64,000 bases of DNA, taken from the NCBI RefSeq assembly GCF_001519075.1, contig NZ_KQ954244.1, forward strand, positions 699,934-763,933, given 5' to 3'. This DNA comes from Novosphingobium fuchskuhlense (GTDB lineage Bacteria > Pseudomonadota > Alphaproteobacteria > Sphingomonadales > Sphingomonadaceae). The position numbers were made by a program, and so were the translations under genes. The notes under the pieces were generated by a model. That model made no database searches. It was not told where the DNA came from and saw nothing but the letters and a program-made list of their open reading frames with translations. Positions 45,910 through 54,785 of this stretch are shown piece after piece; position 1 is the first letter of the stretch, and each line of letters starts with the position of its first letter.

Positions 45910-46317
45910 ATGACAAGCCTTCAGTCTTTGCCGGTCGATACCGGCATCACCCCCGCTTCTGCTTCTGCCTCCATCTCGGCTGCCCCCGGCTCGCTCCTCG
46001 AGTTGGTTCTGCGCTCACTCGACGATGATCAGGCGCAGGAGATCGTCGCTATCCCCCTGGAAGGGAAGAGCTCGGTAGCGGACCATATGGTTATCGCGTC
46101 GGGCAGATCGACTCGACAGGTCGCCGCCATAGCCCAGAAGCTCGCAGAGCGAATCAAACAAGGCGGTTTCGGCAATGTCCGGATCGAAGGTTTGCCTGCC
46201 GCAGACTGGGTACTGATCGATGCCGGCGACATCGTGGTGCACCTGTTCCGTCCCGAAGTGCGCAGCTTCTATAATCTCGAGCGCATGTGGGCCTTTGGAG
46301 ATCAGGGCGTGGCCTGA
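45910..46317 (+). CDS. rsfS: Ribosome silencing factor RsfS
   Basis: A 135-aa protein that binds uL14 on the 50S subunit and blocks 30S joining in starved cells. The core begins near residue 28 (LLELVLRSLDDDQAQEIVAIPL) and contains DHMVIASGRSTRQVAAIA, NVRIEGLPAADWVLIDAGDIVVHLF and FYNLERMW, all diagnostic. The N-terminal 27 residues are Ser/Ala/Pro-rich and probably disordered. It follows nadD and precedes rlmH. Confidence 0.96.
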   Translation: MTSLQSLPVDTGITPASASASISAAPGSLLELVLRSLDDDQAQEIVAIPLEGKSSVADHMVIASGRSTRQVAAIAQKLAERIKQGGFGNVRIEGLPAADWVLIDAGDIVVHLFRPEVRSFYNLERMWAFGDQGVA

Positions 46318-46391
46318 CTTCGGCGGTTTCGCTCCACAGGTCCGGATACGCAGGGATTCATTGCGCTGATTTTCTGGGCTAAGGCGTCACT

Positions 46392-46817
46392 ATGCTTTTG
46401 CATGTCATTGCCCGTGGGAAAATCGGCCGTTCGCCGGAGGCCGAGCTCGTCGATCGCTATGCGCGTCGTATCAGTTGGGGTTTCAAGATCACCGAACTGC
46501 CCGACCGAGGCGGCTTAGTGCCTACGGTGGCGGTAAACCCCCTGCGCACAGTTGTGCTTGACGAGCGCGGCGAGCAATTGCCTTCTATGGCTTTTGCCTC
46601 ACTCCTCGGCCGCTGGCGAGATGACGGGGTGCGCGAAACGCGTTTCCTGATCGGTGCCGCGGATGGTCACGACACAACATTGCGCGCCTCGGCGGATATG
46701 CTCCTCGCGTTTGGTGGTGCAACGTGGCCCCACATGCTAGCCCGCGCCATGCTGGTTGAGCAGCTTTGGCGCGCAACAAGCATTCTGTCTGGTCACCCCT
46801 ATCACCGCGATGGGTAA
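46392..46817 (+). CDS. rlmH: 23S rRNA (pseudouridine1915-N3)-methyltransferase RlmH
   Basis: A 141-aa SPOUT methyltransferase modifying helix 69 of 23S rRNA. It has MLLHVIARGKIGRSPEAELVD at the start, VVLDERGEQLPSMAFAS, the SAM-binding knot FLIGAADGHD, and the C-terminal MLVEQLWRATSILSGHPYHR. Length and gene order (nadD-rsfS-rlmH) match the usual arrangement. The EnvC-like gene starts within a few bases of its stop. Confidence 0.96.
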   Translation: MLLHVIARGKIGRSPEAELVDRYARRISWGFKITELPDRGGLVPTVAVNPLRTVVLDERGEQLPSMAFASLLGRWRDDGVRETRFLIGAADGHDTTLRASADMLLAFGGATWPHMLARAMLVEQLWRATSILSGHPYHRDG

Positions 46818-46821
46818 GGCC

Positions 46822-48030
46822 ATGACGTCGCGCCGCGCACTTGTGATCATGGGGTTGATGCTTGCCTGCTTCGCCGGTTGGCAAGGCTTTGCACAAGATG
46901 CTCGCTTCGAGAGTGCCGACCAGGCGGGCGATGCCCTGCGAGCGGCGACGCATGCACTGGCTGAGGCCCGTAAGCGAGGTGATGCTCTCGAAGCGGCTGC
47001 AGAGCGAGCGACAGCGGCCGCAGACCGCACGGCCAGCGAGGCAGCTGCAGTTGCAGCGCGTATCCAGCAAGCTGAAGCCGAGATCACGCTGGCGCAGGGC
47101 CGCATTCGCGAAATTGACCGCCAGCGGGCTGACCTCCGCCTGCGCATTGCCGTTCGTCAGAATCCTGTGGTTCGCCTCACTGCGGCTTTGCAGTTGATGT
47201 CGCGGCGACCTCTCGTGTTCAGTCTGATGCGAGCCGATACCTTGCGCGAGACAGTTTATCTGCGCGCTGTGCTGGAAACGATGCTGCCAGAGGTCCAGCG
47301 CCGCACGGCGGGTTTGCGCTCGGAGATTATCCGAGGGCGCCAGTTGCAGGACAGGGCCCGCCACGCCGCTACACAACTTCAGGCGAGCGAGGACGCTCTT
47401 AGGGTGCGCCGACAGCAACTCGCAGCAGTTGAAAGCCGACAGCGCATCGCGTCTCGCAGCGCGCAAGGCACAGCAAGTCGAGAGGCAGATCGGGCGCTGG
47501 CGCTGGCGGAAGACACACGTGATATCGCAGCGCTTGTTGAGCGCCTTCGGGCGGACGGTGCGTTGCGCGGACAACTGGCTGCTCTACCTGGACCAGTTCC
47601 CAGACCGGATCGTCCTTTAACGACGCTGGTGATCGATGATCAGGCACCCGCCCGCGAAGCTGCTGCTGAACTGTCGTGGATCATGCCTGTTAGTGGCCGA
47701 ATTGTGACCGGGTTTGGTGACGTCACTGGTGCCGCGCGCTCGATCGGTGTCACGCTGGCTCCGGTTGCGGCCGCCCAGGTCGTCGCACCGGCGGCAGGGC
47801 GGATCGCATTCGCCGGCGACTATCGTGGATATGGCCGCATCGTGATCATTGACCACGATGGCGGTTGGACTTCACTGATCACCAATCTCGGACGGCTCGA
47901 CGTTGCGGTGGCGGCAAACGTGGTCCAGGGCTCGCCTCTCGGACTTGCAGGCCCTGGAAGGCCGACCGTGACGATCGAACTGCGCAAGGACGGGATCCCG
48001 GTCAATCCGCTTGGGCTGATCGGCCGCTGA
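46822..48030 (+). CDS. EnvC-like murein hydrolase activator with degenerate LytM domain
   Basis: A 402-aa periplasmic protein: signal peptide (ALVIMGLMLACFAGWQGFAQ), a long coiled coil (about residues 30-250) and a C-terminal LytM-type domain. The zinc-binding HxxxD and HxH positions are replaced (for instance SIGVTLAP and VTIELR), as in EnvC, which is catalytically inactive and activates amidases. The ATG at 46822 follows GGTAAGG; an ATG at 46810 overlaps rlmH. It precedes ctpA, the envC-ctpA order seen in many proteobacteria. Confidence 0.88.
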   Translation: MTSRRALVIMGLMLACFAGWQGFAQDARFESADQAGDALRAATHALAEARKRGDALEAAAERATAAADRTASEAAAVAARIQQAEAEITLAQGRIREIDRQRADLRLRIAVRQNPVVRLTAALQLMSRRPLVFSLMRADTLRETVYLRAVLETMLPEVQRRTAGLRSEIIRGRQLQDRARHAATQLQASEDALRVRRQQLAAVESRQRIASRSAQGTASREADRALALAEDTRDIAALVERLRADGALRGQLAALPGPVPRPDRPLTTLVIDDQAPAREAAAELSWIMPVSGRIVTGFGDVTGAARSIGVTLAPVAAAQVVAPAAGRIAFAGDYRGYGRIVIIDHDGGWTSLITNLGRLDVAVAANVVQGSPLGLAGPGRPTVTIELRKDGIPVNPLGLIGR

Positions 48031-48125
48031 TTGCCCTTTCGGCAAGGGGCGGGCCCATCTGGCGTTAATCGTCGCGGCTCTATAGAAGCTGCTCAAGGCG
48101 TTGCTCACTCAGTCGAAAGACGACC

Positions 48126-49466
48126 ATGGCGTTCAAGTTTGTTTCTTTGCTCCGGGCTTCTGCGCTGGTCAGCGCTGTCGCGCTTATTCCAGCAGCAACT
48201 GCCGGACTTGCCGCAGTCGACGCACGATCTGGGCCCGAGTTCAGCAAGCTCATGGCCGTCTACGAGCGGATCAAGACGAGCTATGTCGAACCCGTCGACG
48301 ACGACAAACTGATCAAGGGCGCTATCAATGGCATGCTCGCCGCGCTTGATCCACACAGTTCCTATCTCGATGCGCGCGATTTCGAGAACCTTCGCACACA
48401 GACCGATGGATCCTATGGTGGCCTAGGGCTTTCGGTGACCATGGATGATGGAGCGGTCAAGGTCATTGCGCCGACAAAGGGCAGTCCGGCTGATGCGGCT
48501 GGCGTGAAGGCCGGCGACTACATCACGCATATCAACGGCAAGCTGATCTTCGGGGGCACGCTTGATGAAGCGGTCGATCAGATGCGCGGCCCGCCGGGCA
48601 CGACGATCAGCCTCACGCTCTTCCGTTCGGGCCGCGACGAGCCGATCGACGTCAAGATTACCCGGCAGGTTATTGAATTGAAGCCGGTCGACTGGAAGGT
48701 TGAGGGCAACGTCGGGGTAATCTCGGTTTCCAGCTTCAGCGCGAATGTGGGCAGTGAAGTGCTCGACGCGTTCAAGCAGGTCAAGACGAAGACCGGCGGT
48801 CGGGTGACCGGGCTGGTCCTTGATTTGCGGGGCAATCCGGGTGGTCTGCTGGATCAAGCGGTAGCTCTTTCCGACCTGTTCCTAGACCACGGTGTGATTG
48901 TCTCACAACGAGGTCGCTATCCGCGCGACAACGAGACCTACAATGCGGAATCAATGACGCCGGGCGATATTGCGAAGGGCATCCCGATGGTGGTGCTCAT
49001 CAATGAGGGTTCGGCTTCCGCCTCTGAAATCGTTGCAGGGGCTCTTCAGGATCAACATCGCGCTGTTTTGATGGGGCAACGCAGCTTCGGGAAGGGCAGC
49101 GTTCAGACTCTGATGCCTCTGACCCGCGACACGGCTCTCAAGCTGACAACGGCGCGTTACTACACGCCGTCTGGTCGCTCGGTTCAGGAGGGTGGGATCG
49201 ACCCCGACATTGCCGTCCCGCAGATTTCGGATCCGGATCTTCGCAAGCGCGCGCAGCGGTTCTATCGTGAAAGCGACCTCCGTGGGCACCTGATCAACGA
49301 AATCAAGGATGACAAGGACCTTGAACGCGACAGGGTGCAGGATCCGCGGTTCAAGATGACACCGGATGAGCTCAAGACCAAGGGCATCGACGATTTCCAG
49401 CTATACTACGCGCTGCAGACCCTTGGCCGGACTGTTCCTCAATCACTCGCAGCTAGGAAGCGTTGA
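48126..49466 (+). CDS. ctpA: S41 family C-terminal processing peptidase
   Basis: A 446-aa periplasmic serine protease with a signal peptide (SLLRASALVSAVALIPAATAG), a PDZ domain (about residues 95-180, GLGLSVTMDDGAVKVIAPTKGSPA onward) and an S41 catalytic core. The Ser/Lys dyad lies in NEGSASASEIVAGAL (around residues 294-308) and GQRSFGKGSVQTL. Relatives trim or degrade periplasmic proteins including peptidoglycan hydrolases, which suits the EnvC-like gene just upstream. The C-terminal 80 residues are charged. dsbB follows 4 bp after the stop. Confidence 0.95.
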   Translation: MAFKFVSLLRASALVSAVALIPAATAGLAAVDARSGPEFSKLMAVYERIKTSYVEPVDDDKLIKGAINGMLAALDPHSSYLDARDFENLRTQTDGSYGGLGLSVTMDDGAVKVIAPTKGSPADAAGVKAGDYITHINGKLIFGGTLDEAVDQMRGPPGTTISLTLFRSGRDEPIDVKITRQVIELKPVDWKVEGNVGVISVSSFSANVGSEVLDAFKQVKTKTGGRVTGLVLDLRGNPGGLLDQAVALSDLFLDHGVIVSQRGRYPRDNETYNAESMTPGDIAKGIPMVVLINEGSASASEIVAGALQDQHRAVLMGQRSFGKGSVQTLMPLTRDTALKLTTARYYTPSGRSVQEGGIDPDIAVPQISDPDLRKRAQRFYRESDLRGHLINEIKDDKDLERDRVQDPRFKMTPDELKTKGIDDFQLYYALQTLGRTVPQSLAARKR

Positions 49467-49470
49467 ACCA

Positions 49471-49962
49471 ATGGCCCGTTTGGCACCAAGTCCCCGCAAC
49501 TGGGCTTACCTGCTAGCGCTTGCGGTTCCGGCGTCCCTGATCCTCGCTGTCTACATCGCGCAATACGGTTTTGGTCTCGCGCCCTGCGAGATGTGCTGGT
49601 GGCAGCGCTATCCGCATTTCGCTGCGATAGGTCTGGCCCTTGGAGCCCTTGCAACGCGCGGCACGAGGCTAGGCGTGGCGCTAGTCTGGTTTGCTGTGTC
49701 GGCGATTGCGATCAGCGGGTTGATCGGGGCCTTTCATGCCGGTGTCGAGTATGGCTGGTGGGAAGGCCCGACCGCTTGCTCGTCAACAAAACTCGGTGAT
49801 GATCCCCTTGCCGCCATCATGAACGCCCCCCTGATCCGCTGCGATACGCCTGCCTGGACCATGTTTGGTGTCAGCCTCGCTGGCTACAATTTTCTGGTTT
49901 CTATAGCCTCTGCCACGCTGATCGCAGGGTTGCTTGGGCGCCACAGCAAGGGAATGGGGTAA
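49471..49962 (+). CDS. Disulfide bond formation protein B family
   Basis: A 163-aa membrane protein with four TM segments. The first periplasmic loop carries the quinone-coupled pair Cys39/Cys42 in CEMCWWQRYPH; the second loop carries Cys103 and Cys124 (TACSSTK ... IRCDTP). This is the DsbB layout: it reoxidises DsbA using ubiquinone. AGGAAG lies upstream of the ATG at 49471. The stop overlaps coq7 (TAATG), a link with ubiquinone biosynthesis. Confidence 0.92.
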   Translation: MARLAPSPRNWAYLLALAVPASLILAVYIAQYGFGLAPCEMCWWQRYPHFAAIGLALGALATRGTRLGVALVWFAVSAIAISGLIGAFHAGVEYGWWEGPTACSSTKLGDDPLAAIMNAPLIRCDTPAWTMFGVSLAGYNFLVSIASATLIAGLLGRHSKGMG

Positions 49963-50474
49963 TGAGCGAAACGCGCGAGGCCATGGTCAGGGTCAACCAG
50001 GCCGGCGAGTTCGGCGCAATCCGCATCTATGCCGGCCAATTGGCAGTGATGGGTGATCGCACATCTGTGTCCGGCGAGATCGCCACCATGGCGCAGCAGG
50101 AGGCAGCGCATCGTGAGCGCTTTGATGCTCTGCTCGTCAAGCGCGGGGTGCGCCCCACTGCGCTCCAGCCGCTCTGGTCTGCCGCGGGGTTTGCACTCGG
50201 CGCGGCGACGGCTTTGATCGGCCCTGAGGCGGCGATGGCATGCACGGCCGCCATCGAGACCGAAATCGACCGGCACTACACCGAACAGCTGGAGCAACTG
50301 GGCAGTGAGGACCCAGAGCTTTCGACAATGATCCGCGAGTTTCGTGATGACGAACGCGAGCATCGCGACACGGCGCTGGCATCGGGTGCCGAACGCGCGC
50401 CCGCCTATCCACTGCTGTTCAACGCCATTCGCATCGGATGCCGTGTGGCTATCGCAGTGTCGAAGCACATCTGA
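49962..50474 (+). CDS. coq7: Demethoxyubiquinone hydroxylase Coq7
   Basis: A 170-aa di-iron enzyme hydroxylating demethoxyubiquinone in ubiquinone synthesis. The ferritin-like carboxylate/histidine ligands are visible: Glu16 in NQAGEFGAIRIY, Glu47 and His50 in QQEAAHRERF, and downstream EIDRHY and DEREHRDTAL. It is the single-domain alphaproteobacterial type. Translation is coupled to the dsbB-like gene by TAATG overlap. Confidence 0.96.
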   Translation: MSETREAMVRVNQAGEFGAIRIYAGQLAVMGDRTSVSGEIATMAQQEAAHRERFDALLVKRGVRPTALQPLWSAAGFALGAATALIGPEAAMACTAAIETEIDRHYTEQLEQLGSEDPELSTMIREFRDDEREHRDTALASGAERAPAYPLLFNAIRIGCRVAIAVSKHI

Positions 50475-50575
50475 TCGAGGATCGCTTGATTCACCGCAAG
50501 GCACCGACTTCAGCTATCGTTCACCCCGTACAGGCCTTATGTCACCTGGCACGATCACTGCCGGAGTTCCTTGCG

Positions 50576-51178
50576 ATGAAACGCCATTTAGTCGACGCCC
50601 TTATCCCCGCGCTGGCTTTTGCCGTGCTGCTCGGTGCGCCATTGGCTGCAGGGGCGCAAACTGCCGAAAATCCTGGCGAAAAGATCAACCAGCTGATCGT
50701 CTATGGCGATGACCCCTGTCCGGCATCGACCGATGGCTCGATCACCGTCTGTGCTCGCAAGGATGAATCAGAACGGTTCCGGATTCCGAAGCCGCTGCGC
50801 GACAACCCCAACGATTCGGTCAATCAAGGCTGGACGCAGCGGGTAAAGGCCTACGAGCGCGTCGGTGCATTCGGCGTCAATTCCTGCTCTCCGGTCGGCG
50901 CTGGCGGTGCCTCGGGCTGCATGGCGCAGCTAATTGACAGTTCCTATGCCGAGAAGAAGCAGGCCAGCGATGTGCAGTTTGGCAAGCTGATCGAGGAAGA
51001 GCGTGCGAAACGCCTCAAGACAATCGATACGGATTCAGCCGCTGAACAAGCACGGGTCGAGGTGCTCGAAAAAGAGTATGAGGCCAAGCTCCAGCGAGAG
51101 CGCGACGGTACTGCGCAGACGGGAGCGCCAAACCCGTCCTCGCCCGGCGCTCCTTGGGCAATCCCTCCGCGGCCCTGA
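50576..51178 (+). CDS. Secreted protein of unknown function
   Basis: A 200-aa protein with a clear signal peptide (LIPALAFAVLLGAPLAAGAQ, cleavage near AGA-Q). The mature part has a Cys-containing segment YGDDPCPASTDGSITVCARK, then ESERFRIPKPLRDNP, which resembles a conserved sphingomonad hypothetical family, a second Cys pair (NSCSPVG ... GCMAQ), a charged helical region (EEERAKRLKTIDTD) and a Pro-rich end. It could carry two disulfides. No function is known to me. The ATG at 50576 is preferred over an extension to 50438. Confidence 0.75.
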   Translation: MKRHLVDALIPALAFAVLLGAPLAAGAQTAENPGEKINQLIVYGDDPCPASTDGSITVCARKDESERFRIPKPLRDNPNDSVNQGWTQRVKAYERVGAFGVNSCSPVGAGGASGCMAQLIDSSYAEKKQASDVQFGKLIEEERAKRLKTIDTDSAAEQARVEVLEKEYEAKLQRERDGTAQTGAPNPSSPGAPWAIPPRP

Positions 51179-51190
51179 TCTCTTGGGCCG
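51170..51190. terminator. Hairpin between convergent secreted-protein gene and fabI
   Basis: CGGCCC (51170-51175) and GGGCCG (51185-51190) form a 6-bp GC stem around a 9-nt loop covering the stop codon of the plus-strand gene. Position between convergent genes supports a terminator; the stem is short. Confidence 0.35.
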
Positions 51191-51196
51191 GGGCAC

Positions 51197-52030
51197 TCAG
51201 CCCAGAGCGATATCCGGAGCGTCTTCCTGCTTCATGCCGACCGTATGGTAGCCTGAATCGACGTGGTGCACTTCGCCGGTGACGCCCGATGAGAGGTCCG
51301 ACAGCAAATAGAGCCCCGCACCACCGACATCGTCGATTGTGACATTTCGGCGCAGCGGCGAATTCAGTTCGTTCCACTTCAAAATGTAGCGGAAGTCGCC
51401 GATCCCGCTTGCGGCCAGCGTCTTGATCGGTCCGGCAGACAACGCGTTGACGCGAATGCCTTGGGGCCCGCAGTCGTTGGCAAGATAGCGCACGCTCGCT
51501 TCAAGGGCGGCCTTCGCCACGCCCATGACGTTGTAATGCGGAACCACCTTCTCGGCACCGTAGTATGTCAGCGTGAGGATCGAGCCACCGCCGCTCGTTC
51601 CGCCGCTGCCATCCTCGACGAGTGGCATCATGGCGGCCGCGCGCCGCGTCACCGCGACCATGCTGTAAACCGAAATATTCATGGTCATCAGGAAGTTGTC
51701 GAGTGACGTATCCATGAACTTCCCGCGGAGTTCGGTCTTGTCGGAGAAGCCGATGGCGTGAACAAGGAAGTCGATTGTGGGCCAGCGCGCTGCGAGGGTG
51801 TCGAACGCGGTGTCCAGCGCGGCCATGTCGGAGACATCGCATTCGATCAGGAAATCACTGCCGAGGCTCGCAGCCAGCGGACGCACCCGCTTCTCGAGTG
51901 CTTCACCCTGATAGGAAAAGGCGAGTTCGGCGCCTTGTTCGCTCAGTTTGCGGGCGATCCCCCATGCAAGTGATTTGTCATTGGCGAGACCCATGATCAG
52001 GCCGCGCTTTCCTTCCATAAGTCCCGTCAT
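51197..52030 (-). CDS. fabI: Enoyl-[acyl-carrier-protein] reductase (NADH)
   Basis: Final reduction step of fatty-acid elongation. The 277-aa short-chain dehydrogenase has the FabI glycine-rich start GKRGLIMGLANDKSLAWGIA, and catalytic Tyr156, Tyr166 and Lys173 in YYGAEKVVPHYNVMGVAK. A Gly/Ser-rich stretch EDGSGGTSGGGS (about residues 139-150) before the active site makes it about 10 residues longer there than E. coli FabI. The ATG at 52030 was chosen over an extension into the yihY gene. It is the last gene of the dnaJ-yihY-fabI minus-strand block. Confidence 0.96.
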   Translation of the reverse strand: MTGLMEGKRGLIMGLANDKSLAWGIARKLSEQGAELAFSYQGEALEKRVRPLAASLGSDFLIECDVSDMAALDTAFDTLAARWPTIDFLVHAIGFSDKTELRGKFMDTSLDNFLMTMNISVYSMVAVTRRAAAMMPLVEDGSGGTSGGGSILTLTYYGAEKVVPHYNVMGVAKAALEASVRYLANDCGPQGIRVNALSAGPIKTLAASGIGDFRYILKWNELNSPLRRNVTIDDVGGAGLYLLSDLSSGVTGEVHHVDSGYHTVGMKQEDAPDIALG

Positions 52031-52043
52031 GCGACCCCTTGCT

Positions 52044-53090
52044 TCAATCACGTTGTTGCTTCCGCACGGTCGCGCCTGCTTTCGCGGCGCGAGCCCGGTT
52101 GTCAGCTTGCCCAACCAGATCCTGTTCTTCTGGCGTTTCGGCCAGAGCAGCGTTCAGTTCGGCTCCTACGACCATCCCTAGGCCAATCAGCCAAAAAAAG
52201 AAAAGCGTGATCATCACCCCGGCAAGGCTGCCATAGGTCAGATCGTAGACGAACAGGTGGCGGAGCAGCTTGGGCAATACCGTGGTGACAGCAATCCACC
52301 ACAATGTAACGAACAGAGCACCCGGCCACTTCGGATATATTCCCGCACTGTATGCGCCCGGTGTCAGCGAGACGAACAGCAGCCAGAGCGAACCGAACAG
52401 CACGATCGCAGGGATCGCACGGGACAGCGCAAGCGCGTCAATCACGCCTGTCGCCTCAGGCAGCCACGTCGTTACCGCCTCCATCGCTGTCCCGATCACC
52501 ACTTGTGCAGCTATGGACAAAAGGATGAGAACGACCGCCGCAATGATCAGGCCCGTCGACATCAGCCGGTATCGCCAGAATGCGTGGACCAGCCGGGTAC
52601 CGTAGGCACGCCGCAGGATGTCGCGGATCGTCTCGACCAGACTGCCGACGGTCCACAGTCCTACCAGACCGCCTATCCACAGCAGCCCTCCCGTGCGTGC
52701 TTCAATGACGGCGTGAGCGACCGGCGACAGTACATTGGCAACGACGGGAGGCATGGCCATGAGCACTGTGTTGACGGCGGCCGTCCGGTCTTCAGCCTCT
52801 CCTAGCAATGAGAAGAGAGCAGCGCCCGTGATGAAGAAGGGAAACAGCGCGATCAGCACCATGTAAGCGAAGTTGCCCGCATGGATCGTGCCGTCATGGA
52901 CCACCCCAGCCCAGACGCGCCTCAGGACCTCGAGCGACCTTGTCCGCAGTGCTTGTCGCGCTTGTGGACCCATGAGGCCTGGTCGCTGCGCTAATGCGGC
53001 CAGGCGCCGACCCTCGGGAGACAGATCTGTAACGGGCAGGCAAGGTTCTGTAGTCGCGAGCGGCATCCCGGCTTGCCCTTCGCTGATCAT
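52044..53090 (-). CDS. YihY/BrkB family membrane protein
   Basis: A 348-aa protein with a cytoplasmic N-terminus of about 75 residues and about six TM segments (FAYMVLIALFPFFITGAALF, GLLWIGGLVGLWTVGSLVETI, TGLIIAAVVLILLSIAAQVV and others). SLVETIRDILRRAYG and the C-terminal TYGSLAGVMITLFFFW are the YihY signatures. The family was once called RNase BN wrongly; its transport or structural role is unproven. It starts 4 bp after the dnaJ-like stop. Confidence 0.9.
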   Translation of the reverse strand: MISEGQAGMPLATTEPCLPVTDLSPEGRRLAALAQRPGLMGPQARQALRTRSLEVLRRVWAGVVHDGTIHAGNFAYMVLIALFPFFITGAALFSLLGEAEDRTAAVNTVLMAMPPVVANVLSPVAHAVIEARTGGLLWIGGLVGLWTVGSLVETIRDILRRAYGTRLVHAFWRYRLMSTGLIIAAVVLILLSIAAQVVIGTAMEAVTTWLPEATGVIDALALSRAIPAIVLFGSLWLLFVSLTPGAYSAGIYPKWPGALFVTLWWIAVTTVLPKLLRHLFVYDLTYGSLAGVMITLFFFWLIGLGMVVGAELNAALAETPEEQDLVGQADNRARAAKAGATVRKQQRD

Positions 53091-53094
53091 GTTC

Positions 53095-54039
53095 TCAGAC
53101 GTTGAACTTGGAGCGCAAGTCGCGGCCATCGCGCCATCCCTCAAGGCGTGCCTTGAGATCAGGGTCCTCTGCCGGAATATCGATCAACAAGGTCACCAAC
53201 TGATCGCCGCGCTCTCCGTTCTTGCGGGTGAAGCCGCGCCCCTTGAGCCGAAGTGTCTTGCCGCTTGTGCTGCCTGGTACCACGGTCATCATTACCGGCC
53301 CTTCGACGGTCGGAATGCGGACTTTGGCGCCGACGATGGCCTCGTCGAGCGTGATCGGCACATCCAGGCGGATATTGTCACTATCCCTTTCGAAATGCGG
53401 GCTGGGTTCGATCTCGATCGTCACGATGGCATCGCCGAAGCCGCCCGGGCCAGCCTCGCCCTTGCCCCCGAGGCGGACCTGTTGGCCATCTACCAGACCA
53501 AGGGGCAGCTTGAGATCTATGGTCTTGCCGTCCGATAGGGTCACGCGCTGGGGTTCGCGGCGGGCTGCCTGATCAAAGGGAACTCTCAGCGTGTAAGTGA
53601 CGTTAGCGCCGCGCGGAGCTGGCCGGCGACGAGTCCCGGCGCCAGCACCCGCACCCATGCCACCGCGCCCGCCGAACAAGCCCTCGAATATGTCGCCAAG
53701 GTCGATGCCCTCGCCGCCGCCCTGGCCAAAGCCCTCGAACCCATCGTGGCGATAGCCGCGCTGAGCACCCGTGTAGCCTCCGCCTTGCCCGCCGCCAAAA
53801 CCGAAGGGTCCGCTGGGGTTGCCATCCGCGTCGATCTCGCCGCGGTCGAACCGGGCGCGTTTGTCCTTGTCTGACAAAAGGTCGTAGGCGCGCGTGACTT
53901 CGGCAAAGCGCTCCGCTGCGTTCGGCTTTCCGGCGTTTCGATCGGGATGGAGTTCCTTCGCAAGAGTGCGGTAGGCGGACTTGATGTCCTTCTCGCTTGC
54001 GGTGCGGGACACGCCAAGGATGGAATAAGGATCTGCCAT
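53095..54039 (-). CDS. DnaJ C-terminal domain-containing co-chaperone (CbpA-like)
   Basis: A 314-aa type II J-protein. The J domain at residues 1-67 has the HPD triad in ELHPDRNAGK; a Gly/Phe-rich region (FGFGGGQGGGYTGAQRG) follows, then two beta-rich C-terminal domains. The four CxxCxGxG zinc repeats of DnaJ proper are absent, so it is CbpA-like. It stimulates DnaK ATPase. The downstream yihY and fabI appear to be in the same unit; pdxH is divergent, 104 bp away. Confidence 0.93.
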   Translation of the reverse strand: MADPYSILGVSRTASEKDIKSAYRTLAKELHPDRNAGKPNAAERFAEVTRAYDLLSDKDKRARFDRGEIDADGNPSGPFGFGGGQGGGYTGAQRGYRHDGFEGFGQGGGEGIDLGDIFEGLFGGRGGMGAGAGAGTRRRPAPRGANVTYTLRVPFDQAARREPQRVTLSDGKTIDLKLPLGLVDGQQVRLGGKGEAGPGGFGDAIVTIEIEPSPHFERDSDNIRLDVPITLDEAIVGAKVRIPTVEGPVMMTVVPGSTSGKTLRLKGRGFTRKNGERGDQLVTLLIDIPAEDPDLKARLEGWRDGRDLRSKFNV

Positions 54040-54143
54040 AAGCCTTAGCTAGGGTTGCTGACGCCTACCCGCAAGGCTCGCTTTGCACGCTGGTCGCACT
54101 GGGCTAGGGCGAGATGTGATCTGAAATCGACAGGACCTCTCCC

Positions 54144-54767
54144 GTGGCCACCGAAACGAATGAAGCTGTCAGCCTTGAGGCCATTCCCGGTGCAGATCCT
54201 TTCGGGATCTTCGAAACCTGGTTCGCCGAGGCCTGGGCGAGCGAGCCGAACGACCCCAATGCCATGGCCCTGGCAACGGCCACCCCTGGCGCTGCGCCTT
54301 CTGTGCGCATGGTGCTGCTGAAGGGGCACGGGCCCGACGGCTTTGTTTTCTACACCAATTTCGAGAGCCGCAAGGGTGGCGAGCTGGCTGCCAATCCACA
54401 AGTGGCGCTCTTGTTTCACTGGAAAAGCCTGCGTCGGCAGGTGAGGATCGAGGGTACCGTTACGGAAGTGACAGCGGCGGAGGCCGATGCCTATTTTGCC
54501 AGTCGGCATCCCGAATCGCGGCTTGGCTCGGCGGCATCTGACCAGTCACGGAGCCTGCCTTCGCGCGAAGTTTACATGGCGCGGGTAGAGGCGTTGCGGG
54601 CGCAGTTCCCCGACGGGTCTGTCCCCCGGCCAGGGCACTGGTCAGGCTACCGCGTTACCCCGTATGCCATCGAGTTTTGGCAGGACCGCGCCTTCCGCCT
54701 GCACGAACGGCGGCGCTTCGTCCGGCTCGATGGCGGCGGTTGGACCAATTCGCTGCTCTATCCCTGA
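54144..54767 (+). CDS. pdxH: Pyridoxamine 5'-phosphate oxidase
   Basis: An FMN-dependent oxidase converting pyridoxine/pyridoxamine 5'-phosphate to PLP. The 207-aa protein has MALATATPGAAPSVRMVLLKG, FYTNFESRKGGELAANP, LFHWKSLRRQVRIEG, SRHPESRLGSAASDQS and WSGYRVTP, the diagnostic order, ending WTNSLLYP (family usually ends RLxP). It starts with GTG at 54144 after AGGAC. Divergent from the dnaJ-like gene and followed by a cation transporter. Confidence 0.96.
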   Translation: MATETNEAVSLEAIPGADPFGIFETWFAEAWASEPNDPNAMALATATPGAAPSVRMVLLKGHGPDGFVFYTNFESRKGGELAANPQVALLFHWKSLRRQVRIEGTVTEVTAAEADAYFASRHPESRLGSAASDQSRSLPSREVYMARVEALRAQFPDGSVPRPGHWSGYRVTPYAIEFWQDRAFRLHERRRFVRLDGGGWTNSLLYP

Positions 54768-54785
54768 GCCGGCGCGAGGCAACCC

